A stretch of 22,405 nucleotides of DNA from Reyranella sp. (GCA_030679805.1 JAUXST010000291.1:1-22405), one strand, 5' to 3'; shown: positions 1 to 7,782, counted from the first letter of the stretch. Numbers and translations are program-made. Notes: generated by a model from the letters alone, not told the origin.

Positions 1-271
1 CGGCCTTGCCGTCGGGCGAAGTCTCATGGCTGAGGGCCAGCTGCGGGACGATGGCGAGCTTCTCGTCGATGTCGAACAGCTTGTCGCAGATCGAGGCAAA
101 GACGATGCGGCCGACATAGGTCCGCGCCAGGCTGGGATCGAGCACGTCGGGATCCTCGGCAAGGCCGATACGCAGGTGGGCACCTTGAGCGAAAGCAGGC
201 GCGAAGGCGCCGCCCGCCATCGTGGCGGACAGGACCAGGGAAAGGGCCATCAGGCCGATTGTCTTTTTCAT
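1..271 (-). CDS. ABC transporter substrate-binding protein, family 5 (peptide type), N-terminal part
   Basis: Only the first 90 codons lie in the window; the gene continues past position 1. The translation starts MKKTIGLMALSLVLSATMAG and has a classic type I signal peptide: a KK n-region, a hydrophobic core, and a probable AFA-Q cleavage site near residue 28. The mature part opens with LRIGLAEDPDVLDPSLARTY, the usual beginning of family-5 extracellular solute-binding proteins (OppA/DppA/NikA type), in which the D-x-LDP region is characteristic. The protein should bind a peptide-like solute in the periplasm and deliver it to the importer powered by the two ATPases encoded just upstream. Its ATG overlaps the stop of the second ATPase as ATGA, which implies translational coupling. 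The permease genes are not in view and presumably follow. The substrate cannot be deduced from the N-terminus. Confidence 0.9.
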   Translation of the reverse strand, partial: MKKTIGLMALSLVLSATMAGGAFAPAFAQGAHLRIGLAEDPDVLDPSLARTYVGRIVFASICDKLFDIDEKLAIVPQLALSHETSPDGKA

Positions 272-1359
272 GAAGCCTCCGTCTGGGATACGAACGCCGC
301 CTGCAGGCGGGCGAGTCGGATTCGGTCTTGTTCTTGGCCCATGCTCTGGGCGAGCGCTGCGGCGGGCGGGAACTCCGGCCAATAGGGACAGGCCGTGGCA
401 TGGCTGGAGGGGTCGGAAGAGGGGCCGTCGTCGGCGAGCACGGGCACGTCGCGGCGACAGGCATCGCGCACGAAGGGGCAGCGCGTGTGGAAAAGGCAGC
501 CCGACGGCGGGTTCATGGCGCTCGGCAGGTCGCCTTCCAGGAGCGCGCGCTCGCGCACCACCGTCGGGTCCGGCTGCGGCACGGCCGCGAGCAGGGCGCG
601 CGTATAGGGATGGCGCGGGCTACGGAAGAGGTCCTCGGTCGTCGCGGTCTCCACGATCTTGCCGAGGTACATTACGGCGATTCGGTCGGCGATGTGCTTC
701 ACGACCGCGAGATCGTGGCTGATGAAGATGTAGGCCAGGCCGAAGCGCTTCTGCAGCGACTGCATCAGGTTGATGACCTGCGCCTGGATCGAGACGTCGA
801 GCGCCGAGACGGCCTCGTCGGCCACGATCAGCCGGGGCTCGACGGCGAGTGCACGGGCGATCGCCAGCCGCTGGCGCTGGCCGCCGGAGAATTCGTGCGG
901 GTAGCGCCGTGCGTGTTCGGGGCGCAATCCGACAAGCTCCAGCAATTCGCCGATACGCGCGCGCCGCTCGGTTTCGGTGTTGGCGAGGCGGTGCAGCATC
1001 AGCGGCTCGCCCAGCATGGCGCCCACCGTCATGCGCGGATTGAGCGAGGCGTAGGGATCCTGGAAGATCACCTGCAGGCGCTGGCGCCGCGCGCGCATCT
1101 CGGTCTCCGGCAGCGCCAGCAGGTCCTCGCCCTCGAAGCGCACGCTGCCGGCCGTGGGTTCGAGCAGGCGCAGGACCAGGCGGCCGACCGTCGATTTGCC
1201 GCAGCCCGATTCGCCCACGATCGCGAGTGTCTCGCCGGCGTCGAGATGGAAGTCGACGCCGTCAACGGCGCGCACATGGCCCGAGACGAAGCCGAAGGCG
1301 CCGCGCTTCACCGGGAAATGCTTGGCGAGTCCCGCCACTTCCAGGAGCGGCGGGCTCAT
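268..1359 (-). CDS. oppF: Peptide ABC transporter ATP-binding protein, OppF/DppF type
   Basis: A 363-residue ATPase that would energise uptake of the solute bound by the downstream binding protein. Visible motifs are Walker A GESGCGKST (49-57), signature FSGGQRQ (157-163), Walker B LIVADEAVSALD (from 177) and an H-loop ISHD. The oligopeptide/dipeptide C-terminal region contains GCLFHTRCPF. DEA in place of DEP in Walker B is usual for OppF/DppF subunits and separates it from the OppD-type partner. The reading frame stays open far upstream to about 2448, but that part is antisense noise. The start at 1359 gives MSPPLLEVAGLAKHF and overlaps the previous gene's stop as ATGA. A charged tail of about 45 residues follows the zinc-like cysteine region. 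The opp name gives subunit type only; dipeptides, glutathione or other amides are possible substrates. Confidence 0.93.
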   Translation of the reverse strand: MSPPLLEVAGLAKHFPVKRGAFGFVSGHVRAVDGVDFHLDAGETLAIVGESGCGKSTVGRLVLRLLEPTAGSVRFEGEDLLALPETEMRARRQRLQVIFQDPYASLNPRMTVGAMLGEPLMLHRLANTETERRARIGELLELVGLRPEHARRYPHEFSGGQRQRLAIARALAVEPRLIVADEAVSALDVSIQAQVINLMQSLQKRFGLAYIFISHDLAVVKHIADRIAVMYLGKIVETATTEDLFRSPRHPYTRALLAAVPQPDPTVVRERALLEGDLPSAMNPPSGCLFHTRCPFVRDACRRDVPVLADDGPSSDPSSHATACPYWPEFPPAAALAQSMGQEQDRIRLARLQAAFVSQTEAS

Positions 1360-2354
1360 GCAGCCACCTGCGACAGCGGTGCGCGGCGGCAGCGCGTGAG
1401 ATGGCCCGGCGCCACCTCGACCAGCACCGGAGCGGTCGTGCGGCAGTCCGGTTCGACGAAGGGACAGCGCGCGGCGAAGCGGCAGCCCGCGGGCGGACGG
1501 GTCATGTCGGGCACGCGGCCCTCGATCGAGGGCAGGCGATCGCGCTTTTCGTCGAGTCGCGGGATCGAGCCCAGCAGGCCAACGGTGTAGGGATGCTCGG
1601 GTCGGGCGAAGAGGTCGCGCACGGCGGCACGTTCGACGATCTGGCCCGCGTACATGACCGCGACGTCGTCGGCCATCTCGGCCACCACGCCGAGATCGTG
1701 GGTGATCAGCACGATGGCGGCACCGGTGTCGCGGCGCAGGCCGCGCATGAGGTCGAGGATCTGTGCTTGGATAGTGACGTCGAGCGCCGTCGTCGGCTCG
1801 TCGGCGATCAGGAGTTGCGGCCCGCAGGCCAGCGCCATGGCGATCATGGCGCGCTGGCGCATGCCGCCGGAAAGCTTGTGCGGATAGTCGTCGACCCGCT
1901 TCTCGGGGCTGGGGATGCGCACCAGCTTCAGCACCTCGATGGCGCGGGCGCGGGCGGCCGCGGCGTCGAGCCCCTGATGACGCCGGATCGCCTCGATGAT
2001 CTGGTTGCCGATCGTATAGGAGGGGTTGAGCGAGGTCATCGGCTCCTGGAAGATCATCGCCAGGCGCGCCCCGCGCAGGTCGCGCAACGCGTTGGCGCCC
2101 AGGGTCAGGAGATTGCGACCCTCGAACCACACCTCGCCACGCACCTTCGAATTCTCCGGCGGCAGCAGTCCCATGATGGCGAGCGACGTCACGCTCTTGC
2201 CGCAGCCCGATTCGCCCACCAGTCCGAGCGTGCGACCGCGCGCCAGCGCGAGATCGATGCCGTCGACGGCGTAGACCGTGCCATCGTCGGTCGCGAAGTC
2301 GACGGCCAAAGCCTTCAATTCCAGAAGCGGCTGCTCCATCGACGTCCTGCTCAT
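1356..2354 (-). CDS. oppD: Peptide ABC transporter ATP-binding protein, OppD/DppD type
   Basis: A 332-residue ATPase, first of the pair. Walker A GESGCGKS is at 47-54, signature LSGGMRQR at 161-168, Walker B LLIADEPTTALD from 181 and H-loop ITHD at about 217-220. The C-terminal oligo/dipeptide transporter domain carries GCRFAARCPF. DEPTTALD is typical of the OppD/DppD half. The ATG at 2354 overlaps the DUF1028 stop (ATGA). A second in-frame ATG at 2339, giving MEQPLLELKAL, has a better-placed AGGA ribosome site and may be the real start; the choice changes only five residues. With OppF it would form the heteromeric ATPase of a family-5 importer. Confidence 0.93.
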   Translation of the reverse strand: MSRTSMEQPLLELKALAVDFATDDGTVYAVDGIDLALARGRTLGLVGESGCGKSVTSLAIMGLLPPENSKVRGEVWFEGRNLLTLGANALRDLRGARLAMIFQEPMTSLNPSYTIGNQIIEAIRRHQGLDAAAARARAIEVLKLVRIPSPEKRVDDYPHKLSGGMRQRAMIAMALACGPQLLIADEPTTALDVTIQAQILDLMRGLRRDTGAAIVLITHDLGVVAEMADDVAVMYAGQIVERAAVRDLFARPEHPYTVGLLGSIPRLDEKRDRLPSIEGRVPDMTRPPAGCRFAARCPFVEPDCRTTAPVLVEVAPGHLTRCRRAPLSQVAA

Positions 2355-3064
2355 GGGCGCTCGGCCGCCAGGCTCCGTGCGATGCCGGCCTCGATTTCGG
2401 CGCGATCGAAGATGCCGGCGGGGTTCTCGCGCGTGGCCGTGAAGGCACGAAAATGCGTCCAGCGCTCGCGGCTCACGGCTTCCAGCCGCGCGAGTTCCTG
2501 CAGTGGCTCGACGTGATCGTCGACTCGGAGATCGAGCTCGGAATAATCCTGGTCGCCGCAGATCACCAGCGCCGCCGATTGCTTGCCACGCTTGTCGCCT
2601 CCCGCGGCTTCGCCCGCCTGCATGGCGGTGATCAGCCGGCGCGGCAGCGGCAGGTCATGGCGCTCGCGCAGGGTGCGCACGGTGTCGGCGACCACGTCTG
2701 GGCCGGCCAGCATGTTGCCGGCCACGGAGAAGTCGTCGCCGATCCAGTGGCCGCACCACGGCACGCACTCCGCGCCGGTATGGGCGGCGAAGCACCCGTC
2801 GGCGCCCATGACATGGAGCTGGCGATGCTCGCGGCCGGCGTCGGGCGTCGTGAGGATGCGCACCACGTCGGCGGCGCCCGCGCCCTCGCGGATCAGGCGC
2901 AGACCGTGCGGGCCGTAGAGCGGGTTGGTCAGCGCCTGGGTGCAGACCGCGCCCTTCTGCGGCGCGATGTTGGGCACGCGCGCGCCGACGGCGAAGAACT
3001 TTGTGGCGACAGCAATGCCGATGCGGCCGCTGTCGCGTTCACGGAAGATGATGGACCAGGTCAT
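2351..3064 (-). CDS. DUF1028 family protein (Ntn-hydrolase-like)
   Basis: A 237-residue protein recognised as DUF1028. It opens with MTWSIIFRERDSGRIGIAVA and continues TKFFAVGARVP, then carries AGNML (115-119), GGDKRGKQSA (155-164) and the late DLRVDDH (178-184) followed by PLQELARL. From established family knowledge, DUF1028 proteins are grouped with the Ntn-hydrolase fold, but no reaction is firmly assigned. There is no signal peptide, so it is probably cytoplasmic. The start at 3064 matches where family members begin, although its ribosome site is weak. It lies 21 bp after the gamma-glutamyltransferase gene and overlaps the first transporter ATPase by ATGA. The context suggests it processes the imported compound or a product of the transferase. 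That role is inference. Confidence 0.9.
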   Translation of the reverse strand: MTWSIIFRERDSGRIGIAVATKFFAVGARVPNIAPQKGAVCTQALTNPLYGPHGLRLIREGAGAADVVRILTTPDAGREHRQLHVMGADGCFAAHTGAECVPWCGHWIGDDFSVAGNMLAGPDVVADTVRTLRERHDLPLPRRLITAMQAGEAAGGDKRGKQSAALVICGDQDYSELDLRVDDHVEPLQELARLEAVSRERWTHFRAFTATRENPAGIFDRAEIEAGIARSLAAERP

Positions 3065-3085
3065 TCTTCGATCATCGGCCTTCCG

Positions 3086-4891
3086 TCAACGTCCGGCCGC
3101 GTAACCCTGCATGCCGCGTGGGTTGGCCGCGGCCTTGCGCCAGGGATCGTCGCGCGTGGCCGCGGTGAGACGGCCCTCGGACCACTCGTCGTTCAACTCG
3201 ACTTCGTGGCCGCGCTTCTTCAGCTCCGCCACCGTCTCCTTCGGGATGCGGCCTTCCAGTACCAGGACGCCGGGGCGCGCGGTGCGCGGCCAGAAGGAGC
3301 TGGGGAAGTGCTCGCTGTGCCATGCCGGCGCGTCGATACCTTCCTGCAGATTCATGGCGCAATGGACGTGGCGCAGGAACAGCTGGGTGATCCATTGGTC
3401 CTGCTGGTCGCCGCCCGGTGAGCCCCAGGCCATGTACGGCTTGCCATCGCGATGGGCCATCGTCGGCGTCAGCGTCGTGCGCGGGCGCTTGCCCGGCGCC
3501 AGCGAGCCCGGCAGGCCCTCTTCCAGCCAGAACATCTGGCCGCGTGTGCTGATGGGGAAGCCGAGTTCGGGGATGACCGGCGAACTCTGCAGCCAGCCGC
3601 CCGAGGGCGTGGCCGTGATCATGTTGCCGTCGCGGTCGACGATGTCGAAGTGCACCGTGTCGCCGTTGGTCTGGCCGAGGCGCCCGACGGTGGGCTCACC
3701 GGCACCGCTCGCCGCCACGGCGCTGCGCGTGCCGTCGGCGCGGCGCAGCTTCACCACGCCGCCGTAGCCCTCGAGCTTGCCCGGCCGCTGGTCGAGCGAG
3801 GCGTGCCGGGCGTCGATGAGCTTGCGCCGGTCGGCATTGTAGGCGTCCGAGAGCAGCGTCTGCATCGGCACGTCGACGAAGTCCGGGTCGCCGTAGAAGG
3901 ACTCGCGGTCGGCATAGGCGAGCTTGCTCGCCTCGACCACGAGATGGATGAAGTCGGCGCTGGTCGGATCCATGCCATCCAGGTCGAAGCCCTTGAGCAG
4001 GGCAAGCTGCTGCAGGACCACCGGGCCCTGCGTCCACGGGCCGGCCTTGCAAACAGTGTACCGTCCGTAGTCGTAGGTGAGCGGCGCCTCGACAGTGGCC
4101 TGCCACTTCGCCATGTCGCTGCCGCGCAGCACGCCTTTGTTGCGCCGGCCCGACACGTCCATGATCTCTTCGTGTGTGTAGAAGCGGTCGATCGCTTCGG
4201 CGACGAAGCCCTGGCTCCAGGCCTTGCGTGCGCGCTCGATCTCGGCCTCGCGACCGCCGCCACCTGATTCGGCTTCCTTGAGGATGCGGCCGTAGGTGTT
4301 GCCGATGGCCGTGTTGCGGAACATCGAGGCGGGCTCGGGCACATTGCCGCCGGGCAGGAAGACCGCGGCCGACGTCGGCCAGTGATTGCGGAACTGGTCG
4401 GCCACGGTCGCAATCGTGGCGGAGGCGCGCTCGACGAGGGGGAAGCCGTTCAGCCAGTAGCCAATGGCGGGCGAGAGCACGTCGGAAAGCCGCATGGTGC
4501 CGTAGTCGCGCAGTACCAGCATGTAGGCATCGAAGGTGCCGGGCACGCAGGCCGGCAGGAGGCCGGTGCCGGGGATGAGATCGAGGCCGAGGCCCCTGTA
4601 GTGGGCGATGGTGGCGCCGGCCGGCATGGAGCCCTGGCCGCAGATCACCTCGGTCTTGCCGTGCTTCACGTCGTGCAGGATGAGCGGCACGTCACCGCCC
4701 GGGCCGCAGAGATGCGGCTCGACAACCTGCAGGGTGAAGGCGGTGGCAACGGCGGCGTCGAAGGCGTTGCCGCCGCGCTCGAGGATGCCCATACCGACCG
4801 CGGTGGCGATCCAGTGCGTGGAGGCCACCACGCCGAACGTGCCGACGATCTCCGGCCGCGTGGTGAAAGGGTTGGGATTGATCAGTTTCAC
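3086..4891 (-). CDS. ggt: Gamma-glutamyltransferase family protein
   Basis: A 601-residue Ntn hydrolase of the gamma-glutamyltranspeptidase family. Established members cleave themselves before a threonine and then hydrolyse or transfer gamma-glutamyl groups from glutathione and related amides. The N-terminal half contains GGNAFDAAVA (40-49) and CGPGGD (62-67). The predicted self-cleavage and nucleophile residue is T412 in NGDTVHFDIVDRDGN. SPGG (491-494) matches the family's oxyanion motif, but the residues after it are DQQDQ. No signal peptide is visible (MKLINPNPFTTRPEIVGTFG), so unlike E. coli Ggt it should be cytoplasmic. The start is GTG at 4891, supported by AGGAG about 7 nt upstream. 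It heads the DUF1028/ABC importer unit, which suggests intracellular breakdown of an imported gamma-glutamyl or related amide. Family membership is sure; the substrate is not known. Confidence 0.95.
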   Translation of the reverse strand: MKLINPNPFTTRPEIVGTFGVVASTHWIATAVGMGILERGGNAFDAAVATAFTLQVVEPHLCGPGGDVPLILHDVKHGKTEVICGQGSMPAGATIAHYRGLGLDLIPGTGLLPACVPGTFDAYMLVLRDYGTMRLSDVLSPAIGYWLNGFPLVERASATIATVADQFRNHWPTSAAVFLPGGNVPEPASMFRNTAIGNTYGRILKEAESGGGGREAEIERARKAWSQGFVAEAIDRFYTHEEIMDVSGRRNKGVLRGSDMAKWQATVEAPLTYDYGRYTVCKAGPWTQGPVVLQQLALLKGFDLDGMDPTSADFIHLVVEASKLAYADRESFYGDPDFVDVPMQTLLSDAYNADRRKLIDARHASLDQRPGKLEGYGGVVKLRRADGTRSAVAASGAGEPTVGRLGQTNGDTVHFDIVDRDGNMITATPSGGWLQSSPVIPELGFPISTRGQMFWLEEGLPGSLAPGKRPRTTLTPTMAHRDGKPYMAWGSPGGDQQDQWITQLFLRHVHCAMNLQEGIDAPAWHSEHFPSSFWPRTARPGVLVLEGRIPKETVAELKKRGHEVELNDEWSEGRLTAATRDDPWRKAAANPRGMQGYAAGR

Positions 4892-4948
4892 AGGCGATCT
4901 CCTCGCGGACTGGCGCGGAGAGACCTTAAGCCTGACCGGACAGGGCGG

Positions 4949-5827
4949 CTAGGGGTCCGAGGGTTCGGGAAGCCGCATCCACGCCGGAAATTCCGGCACG
5001 ATCCTTGCGCCTCCCGCCGTCAGCGCGCCGCCGCCGCGGGCGGCATCGAGACGCAACATGGCAATCGCGCGTTTACCTGCGCCCGAGCGCAGTTCGCCTA
5101 CGTCTTGGCCGTCCAATTCAATCGTCGTGCCGGAGACCGGCAACGTGCCCTCGATCCTCACGGGAAAAAGGCGCTTCCTCACAAGGCCGCGGTACTTGGT
5201 GCGGGCCGTCAGCTCCTGGCCCATGTAGCAACCCTTCTTCCAGTCGACGCCATTCAACTCGTCGAATCCGCTTTCGAGCAGCAGCGCTTTTTCCACCGGC
5301 AGGTCGCGGCTGCCGTCGGGAGCGCCCAGCGAGAGGCGAAGCGCGTCGTAGTCGTCGACGGGCGCTTCGGCGAGGCCGCCCGCGGAGAGCAGGGCGGCGG
5401 CCTGGCCGGTCGGCGCCAGCACACGAACGCCAAGGTCGGCGAGCCGGGGATCGACGAAGGAGATCGCGCCGTCTATGGGCAGCGCCTTCTCGGCAGCGGC
5501 ACCGAAGATCACGGCAACATCCATGGCGGCGCTTCGATCCTCGACCGTCACCTTGGAGCGCAGCTTGTAAAGATTGAGTTTCTTGGCCAGCGCGGGCGCC
5601 CGCTCGCGTTCGGTTTCCAGCAGCAGGGTGCCGTTCCCGCCGTCGACGACGAACATGTCGTTGAGGAAGCGACCCTGCGGTGTCAGCAACGCCGCCCAGA
5701 CGGCGCGACCAGGAGCCACCTTGGTGGTGTCGTTGGAAATCAGGCCTTGCAGGAATTCGACGCGATCGTCGCCGTCGACGGCGATGACGCTGCGATGGGG
5801 CAGCAGGGCGAAATGAGGAGCGGACAT
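4949..5827 (-). CDS. ygfZ: YgfZ/GcvT family folate-binding protein
   Basis: A 292-residue protein related to the T-protein of glycine cleavage. The diagnostic YgfZ motif KGCYMGQE is at 198-205, with the conserved cysteine C200, followed by LTARTKYRG. The N-terminus carries the usual DRVEFLQGLISNDT stretch (21-34) and LTPQGRFLNDMF. In E. coli and eukaryotic relatives, YgfZ binds tetrahydrofolate and supports assembly or repair of certain iron-sulfur enzymes, including the one that methylthiolates tRNA. It is cytoplasmic and of typical length. It lies 52 bp downstream of the dioxygenase gene and 57 bp upstream of ggt on the same strand, so read-through is possible but no functional link is obvious. 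An 8-bp inverted repeat overlaps its start codon (see 5826-5849). Confidence 0.93.
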   Translation of the reverse strand: MSAPHFALLPHRSVIAVDGDDRVEFLQGLISNDTTKVAPGRAVWAALLTPQGRFLNDMFVVDGGNGTLLLETERERAPALAKKLNLYKLRSKVTVEDRSAAMDVAVIFGAAAEKALPIDGAISFVDPRLADLGVRVLAPTGQAAALLSAGGLAEAPVDDYDALRLSLGAPDGSRDLPVEKALLLESGFDELNGVDWKKGCYMGQELTARTKYRGLVRKRLFPVRIEGTLPVSGTTIELDGQDVGELRSGAGKRAIAMLRLDAARGGGALTAGGARIVPEFPAWMRLPEPSDP

Positions 5828-5849
5828 GACCCCGAACAGTTGGGGTCAT
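5826..5849 (-). promoter_or_regulatory. Inverted repeat overlapping the ygfZ start codon
   Basis: Two perfect 8-bp arms, atgacccc (5826-5833) and ggggtcat (5842-5849), flank an 8-nt loop. In the minus-strand RNA the second arm contains the GGGG that could serve as ribosome site and the first two bases of the ygfZ ATG at 5827. A folded hairpin would therefore cover the initiation region. There is no T-run, so it is unlikely to be an intrinsic terminator for the dioxygenase gene upstream. It could instead be an operator. The repeat is seen directly; any role is inference. Confidence 0.4.
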
Positions 5850-5879
5850 GCGCGCCGCTTGGCAAGAGTCTCGCGGCGA

Positions 5880-6716
5880 TCAGGCGCGATAGAACGGTTT
5901 GTCGCCGCAGACCGTCACGCGATGGCCGTAACGCCGGTGTGGGTAATAGTCGAACATCGCGTGATGCTGGGCGCAGCGATTGTCCCAGAACGCCACCGAG
6001 TTCGGCTGCCACTTGAAGCGGCACTGGAATTCCGGGGTCTCGATGTGGCGGTAGAGCATTTCGAGCAGCGCGTCGCTCTCGTTGCGGCGGAGCTGCGGGA
6101 TACGCAGCGTGAAGCCGCGGTTGACGTAGAGGCCCTGCTTGCCGGTCACCGGATGGGTACGCACGATCGGATGCTCGGCGTTGGGGAATTTCATCTCGTC
6201 GCGGTCGGTGGCCTTGACCCGGTAGTAGTGCGCCTTGGAGCTGTCGTGCAGGGCGGTGAGGCCCGCGAGCATCTTCTTGATCGGCTCGGAGAGCGTGTCG
6301 TAGGCGCGGTACATGTTGGCGAACAGCGTGTCGCCGCCGCCCTCCGGCGGCACCTCGGTGAGATGGAGGATCGAGCCCATCGGCGGCTCGAGGTCGCAGC
6401 TCACGTCGGTGTGCCATTCCTCGCCGGCGACATGCTTCGACTTCTCGTCGGCCTTGATCACCAGGATCTCGGGATGCTCCTTGAATTCGATCGGCGCATT
6501 GGGGTGCGTGTGCAACGGCCCGAAGCGGCGGCCGAAGTCCTTGTGCTGGTCGATCGTCATCTTCTGGTCGCGGAAGAAGATCACCAGGTTCTCCATCAGC
6601 GCGTCGTGCACTTCCTGGAATTGCTGGTTGCCCAGAGGCTTGCCGAGGTCTACGCCGAAAACCTCGGCGCCGATGGTGGGCGTGAGCTTGCGCACGTCGA
6701 TCGACTGATAGGCCAT
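5880..6716 (-). CDS. TauD/TfdA family Fe(II)/2-oxoglutarate dioxygenase
   Basis: A 278-residue enzyme of the taurine/2,4-D dioxygenase family, which uses iron, O2 and 2-oxoglutarate to hydroxylate a substrate. The iron ligands are visible as H102-x-D104 (WHTDVS) and H251 in WDNRCAQH. R266, 15 residues after H251, matches the 2-oxoglutarate-binding arginine, and the end GDKPFYRA is typical. The start at 6716 (MAYQSIDVRKLTP) is chosen because GGGAGG lies about 10 nt upstream; an in-frame ATG at 6752 would add twelve unlikely residues. It diverges from an IclR-type regulator 110 bp away, the usual layout for an inducible catabolic gene. Substrate could be a sulfonate, aryloxyacid or other small organic acid; the sequence alone does not tell. 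No sulfonate transporter is adjacent. Confidence 0.92.
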   Translation of the reverse strand: MAYQSIDVRKLTPTIGAEVFGVDLGKPLGNQQFQEVHDALMENLVIFFRDQKMTIDQHKDFGRRFGPLHTHPNAPIEFKEHPEILVIKADEKSKHVAGEEWHTDVSCDLEPPMGSILHLTEVPPEGGGDTLFANMYRAYDTLSEPIKKMLAGLTALHDSSKAHYYRVKATDRDEMKFPNAEHPIVRTHPVTGKQGLYVNRGFTLRIPQLRRNESDALLEMLYRHIETPEFQCRFKWQPNSVAFWDNRCAQHHAMFDYYPHRRYGHRVTVCGDKPFYRA

Positions 6717-6728
6717 TGTTCGTTTCCT

Positions 6729-6740
6729 CCCGAGCTCGGG
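6729..6740. promoter_or_regulatory. 12-bp perfect palindrome at the dioxygenase ribosome site
   Basis: The sequence cccgagctcggg is a perfect palindrome. On the minus strand its last three G residues form the beginning of the GGGAGG ribosome site of the TauD-type gene. It may be a protein-binding site, or a chance product of GC-rich sequence. Confidence 0.25.
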
Positions 6741-6798
6741 CTCGTGTGACATCGACGTTACGCTTTCCCGGCGGCGGCGCCCTGCCTTAAGTCGACGA

Positions 6799-6815
6799 AG
6801 TCCGTATTGCGGACT
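6799..6815. promoter_or_regulatory. Candidate operator for the IclR-type regulator
   Basis: A perfect inverted repeat agtccg-tattg-cggact (6-bp arms, 5-bp spacer) lies 11 bp upstream of the iclR-type ATG and within the divergent region shared with the dioxygenase gene. An outer pair, aagtc at 6789-6793 and gactt at 6817-6821, also mirrors around it. IclR-family dimers are known to bind palindromes of about this size. The position fits autoregulation by blocking the regulator's own promoter or start, and possibly control of the dioxygenase gene. Binding itself is inference. Confidence 0.5.
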
Positions 6816-6826
6816 AGACTTGCCTC

Positions 6827-7597
6827 ATGGCCCTGCAACCTGCCATCGAGCCGGTCCGCCGCAGCTTTGCGCTGCTGGAGGCGCTCAGCCGCCGGCGGAC
6901 CTCCACCGTCGGCGTGCTGACCCGCGAGATCGGCCTGCCGCGGCCGACGGTGGTGCGCCTGCTGCACACGTTGATTGCGCTGGGCTATGCCGCGCGCGTC
7001 TCGCGCGAACAGGGCTACCGTCTGACCGACCGCGTGCTGGGTCTCTCCGGCTCGATCCGCTTCGTCGACCACCTGGTGGACGCCGCCATCCCTCATATGA
7101 GCCGATTCACCGCCGATCACGGCTGGCCACTCTATCTCGCGACGCTGACTTATGGCGCGATCTCGATCCGCCATTCGACAGCGCCGGAAAGCCCGATGTC
7201 GTTCGAGGGCGCCGGCCTCAACCTGCGCCGCCCGGTGCTGACCAGCGCGCTCGGCCGGGCCTGGCTCGCCTTCTGCCCGGACGAGGAGCGGCGCAACATC
7301 CTGCGCGACATTGGTGGTCTCACTCGTCGACAGGAGGCCACTCTCGGGCAAGTGCTCGAGCGCGTACGCCGCGACGGCTATGCCTTCACACAGCCGCCGC
7401 GACCGACGCGCATCCATGGCATTGCGGTGGCGATCCGCCAGGAAAGTGGGGCAGCAGGACGAGTGATGGGCAGCCTCTCGATGCGCTTTCCCAGTTCGGC
7501 CATGACGGAGGAAGAAGTCGGCGCCCGCTTCGGGCGGCAGTTGCAACAGCTTGCGCGTGCGATTGCGAACGACTGTGCGACGAAGAATGCGGAATGA
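6827..7597 (+). CDS. IclR family transcriptional regulator
   Basis: A 256-residue regulator. A winged helix-turn-helix occupies about residues 8-75, with a LTREIGLPRPTVVRLLHTL recognition region (31-49) and wing YRLTDRVLGLS. The C-terminal effector-binding domain follows, with RPVLTSALGRAWLAF as a typical IclR element. It should bind DNA as a dimer or tetramer and respond to a small aromatic or carboxylic effector. The gene diverges from the TauD/TfdA dioxygenase, its most likely target. No clear Shine-Dalgarno sequence precedes the ATG at 6827; instead the palindrome at 6799-6815 sits there, so a very short or leaderless transcript is possible. Length is normal. It resembles the MhpR/PcaR branch, but the effector cannot be named. 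Confidence 0.92.
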   Translation: MALQPAIEPVRRSFALLEALSRRRTSTVGVLTREIGLPRPTVVRLLHTLIALGYAARVSREQGYRLTDRVLGLSGSIRFVDHLVDAAIPHMSRFTADHGWPLYLATLTYGAISIRHSTAPESPMSFEGAGLNLRRPVLTSALGRAWLAFCPDEERRNILRDIGGLTRRQEATLGQVLERVRRDGYAFTQPPRPTRIHGIAVAIRQESGAAGRVMGSLSMRFPSSAMTEEEVGARFGRQLQQLARAIANDCATKNAE

Positions 7598-7782
7598 GCG
7601 ACGAGTCAGTGGGACACCTCTTTGCGTCGACCGGCGAGGTGCGACTCTCGAGATAGGCGGTTGATCCTGCTCGGAAAAGCGGTGCGGCCTTGCGTCGATA
7701 CGCGAGACACCGAATGACTCGAATCGAGATTCCCGTTCCTTCGTTCTCGAGACTGCGCCTGCGCCGCGTGGAGGTTGCCGCT

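Noticed and set aside
1360..2448. Long N-terminal extension of the OppF-type frame (open up to 2448)
   Set aside because: The extra residues are rich in arginine, alanine and proline, match no family and overlap the OppD-type gene in another frame. The family's own start, with an ATGA overlap, is at 1359.
4382..6016. 544-codon plus-strand frame opposite ggt, ygfZ and the dioxygenase gene
   Set aside because: It spans three confidently assigned genes on the opposite strand and has shadow-type composition.
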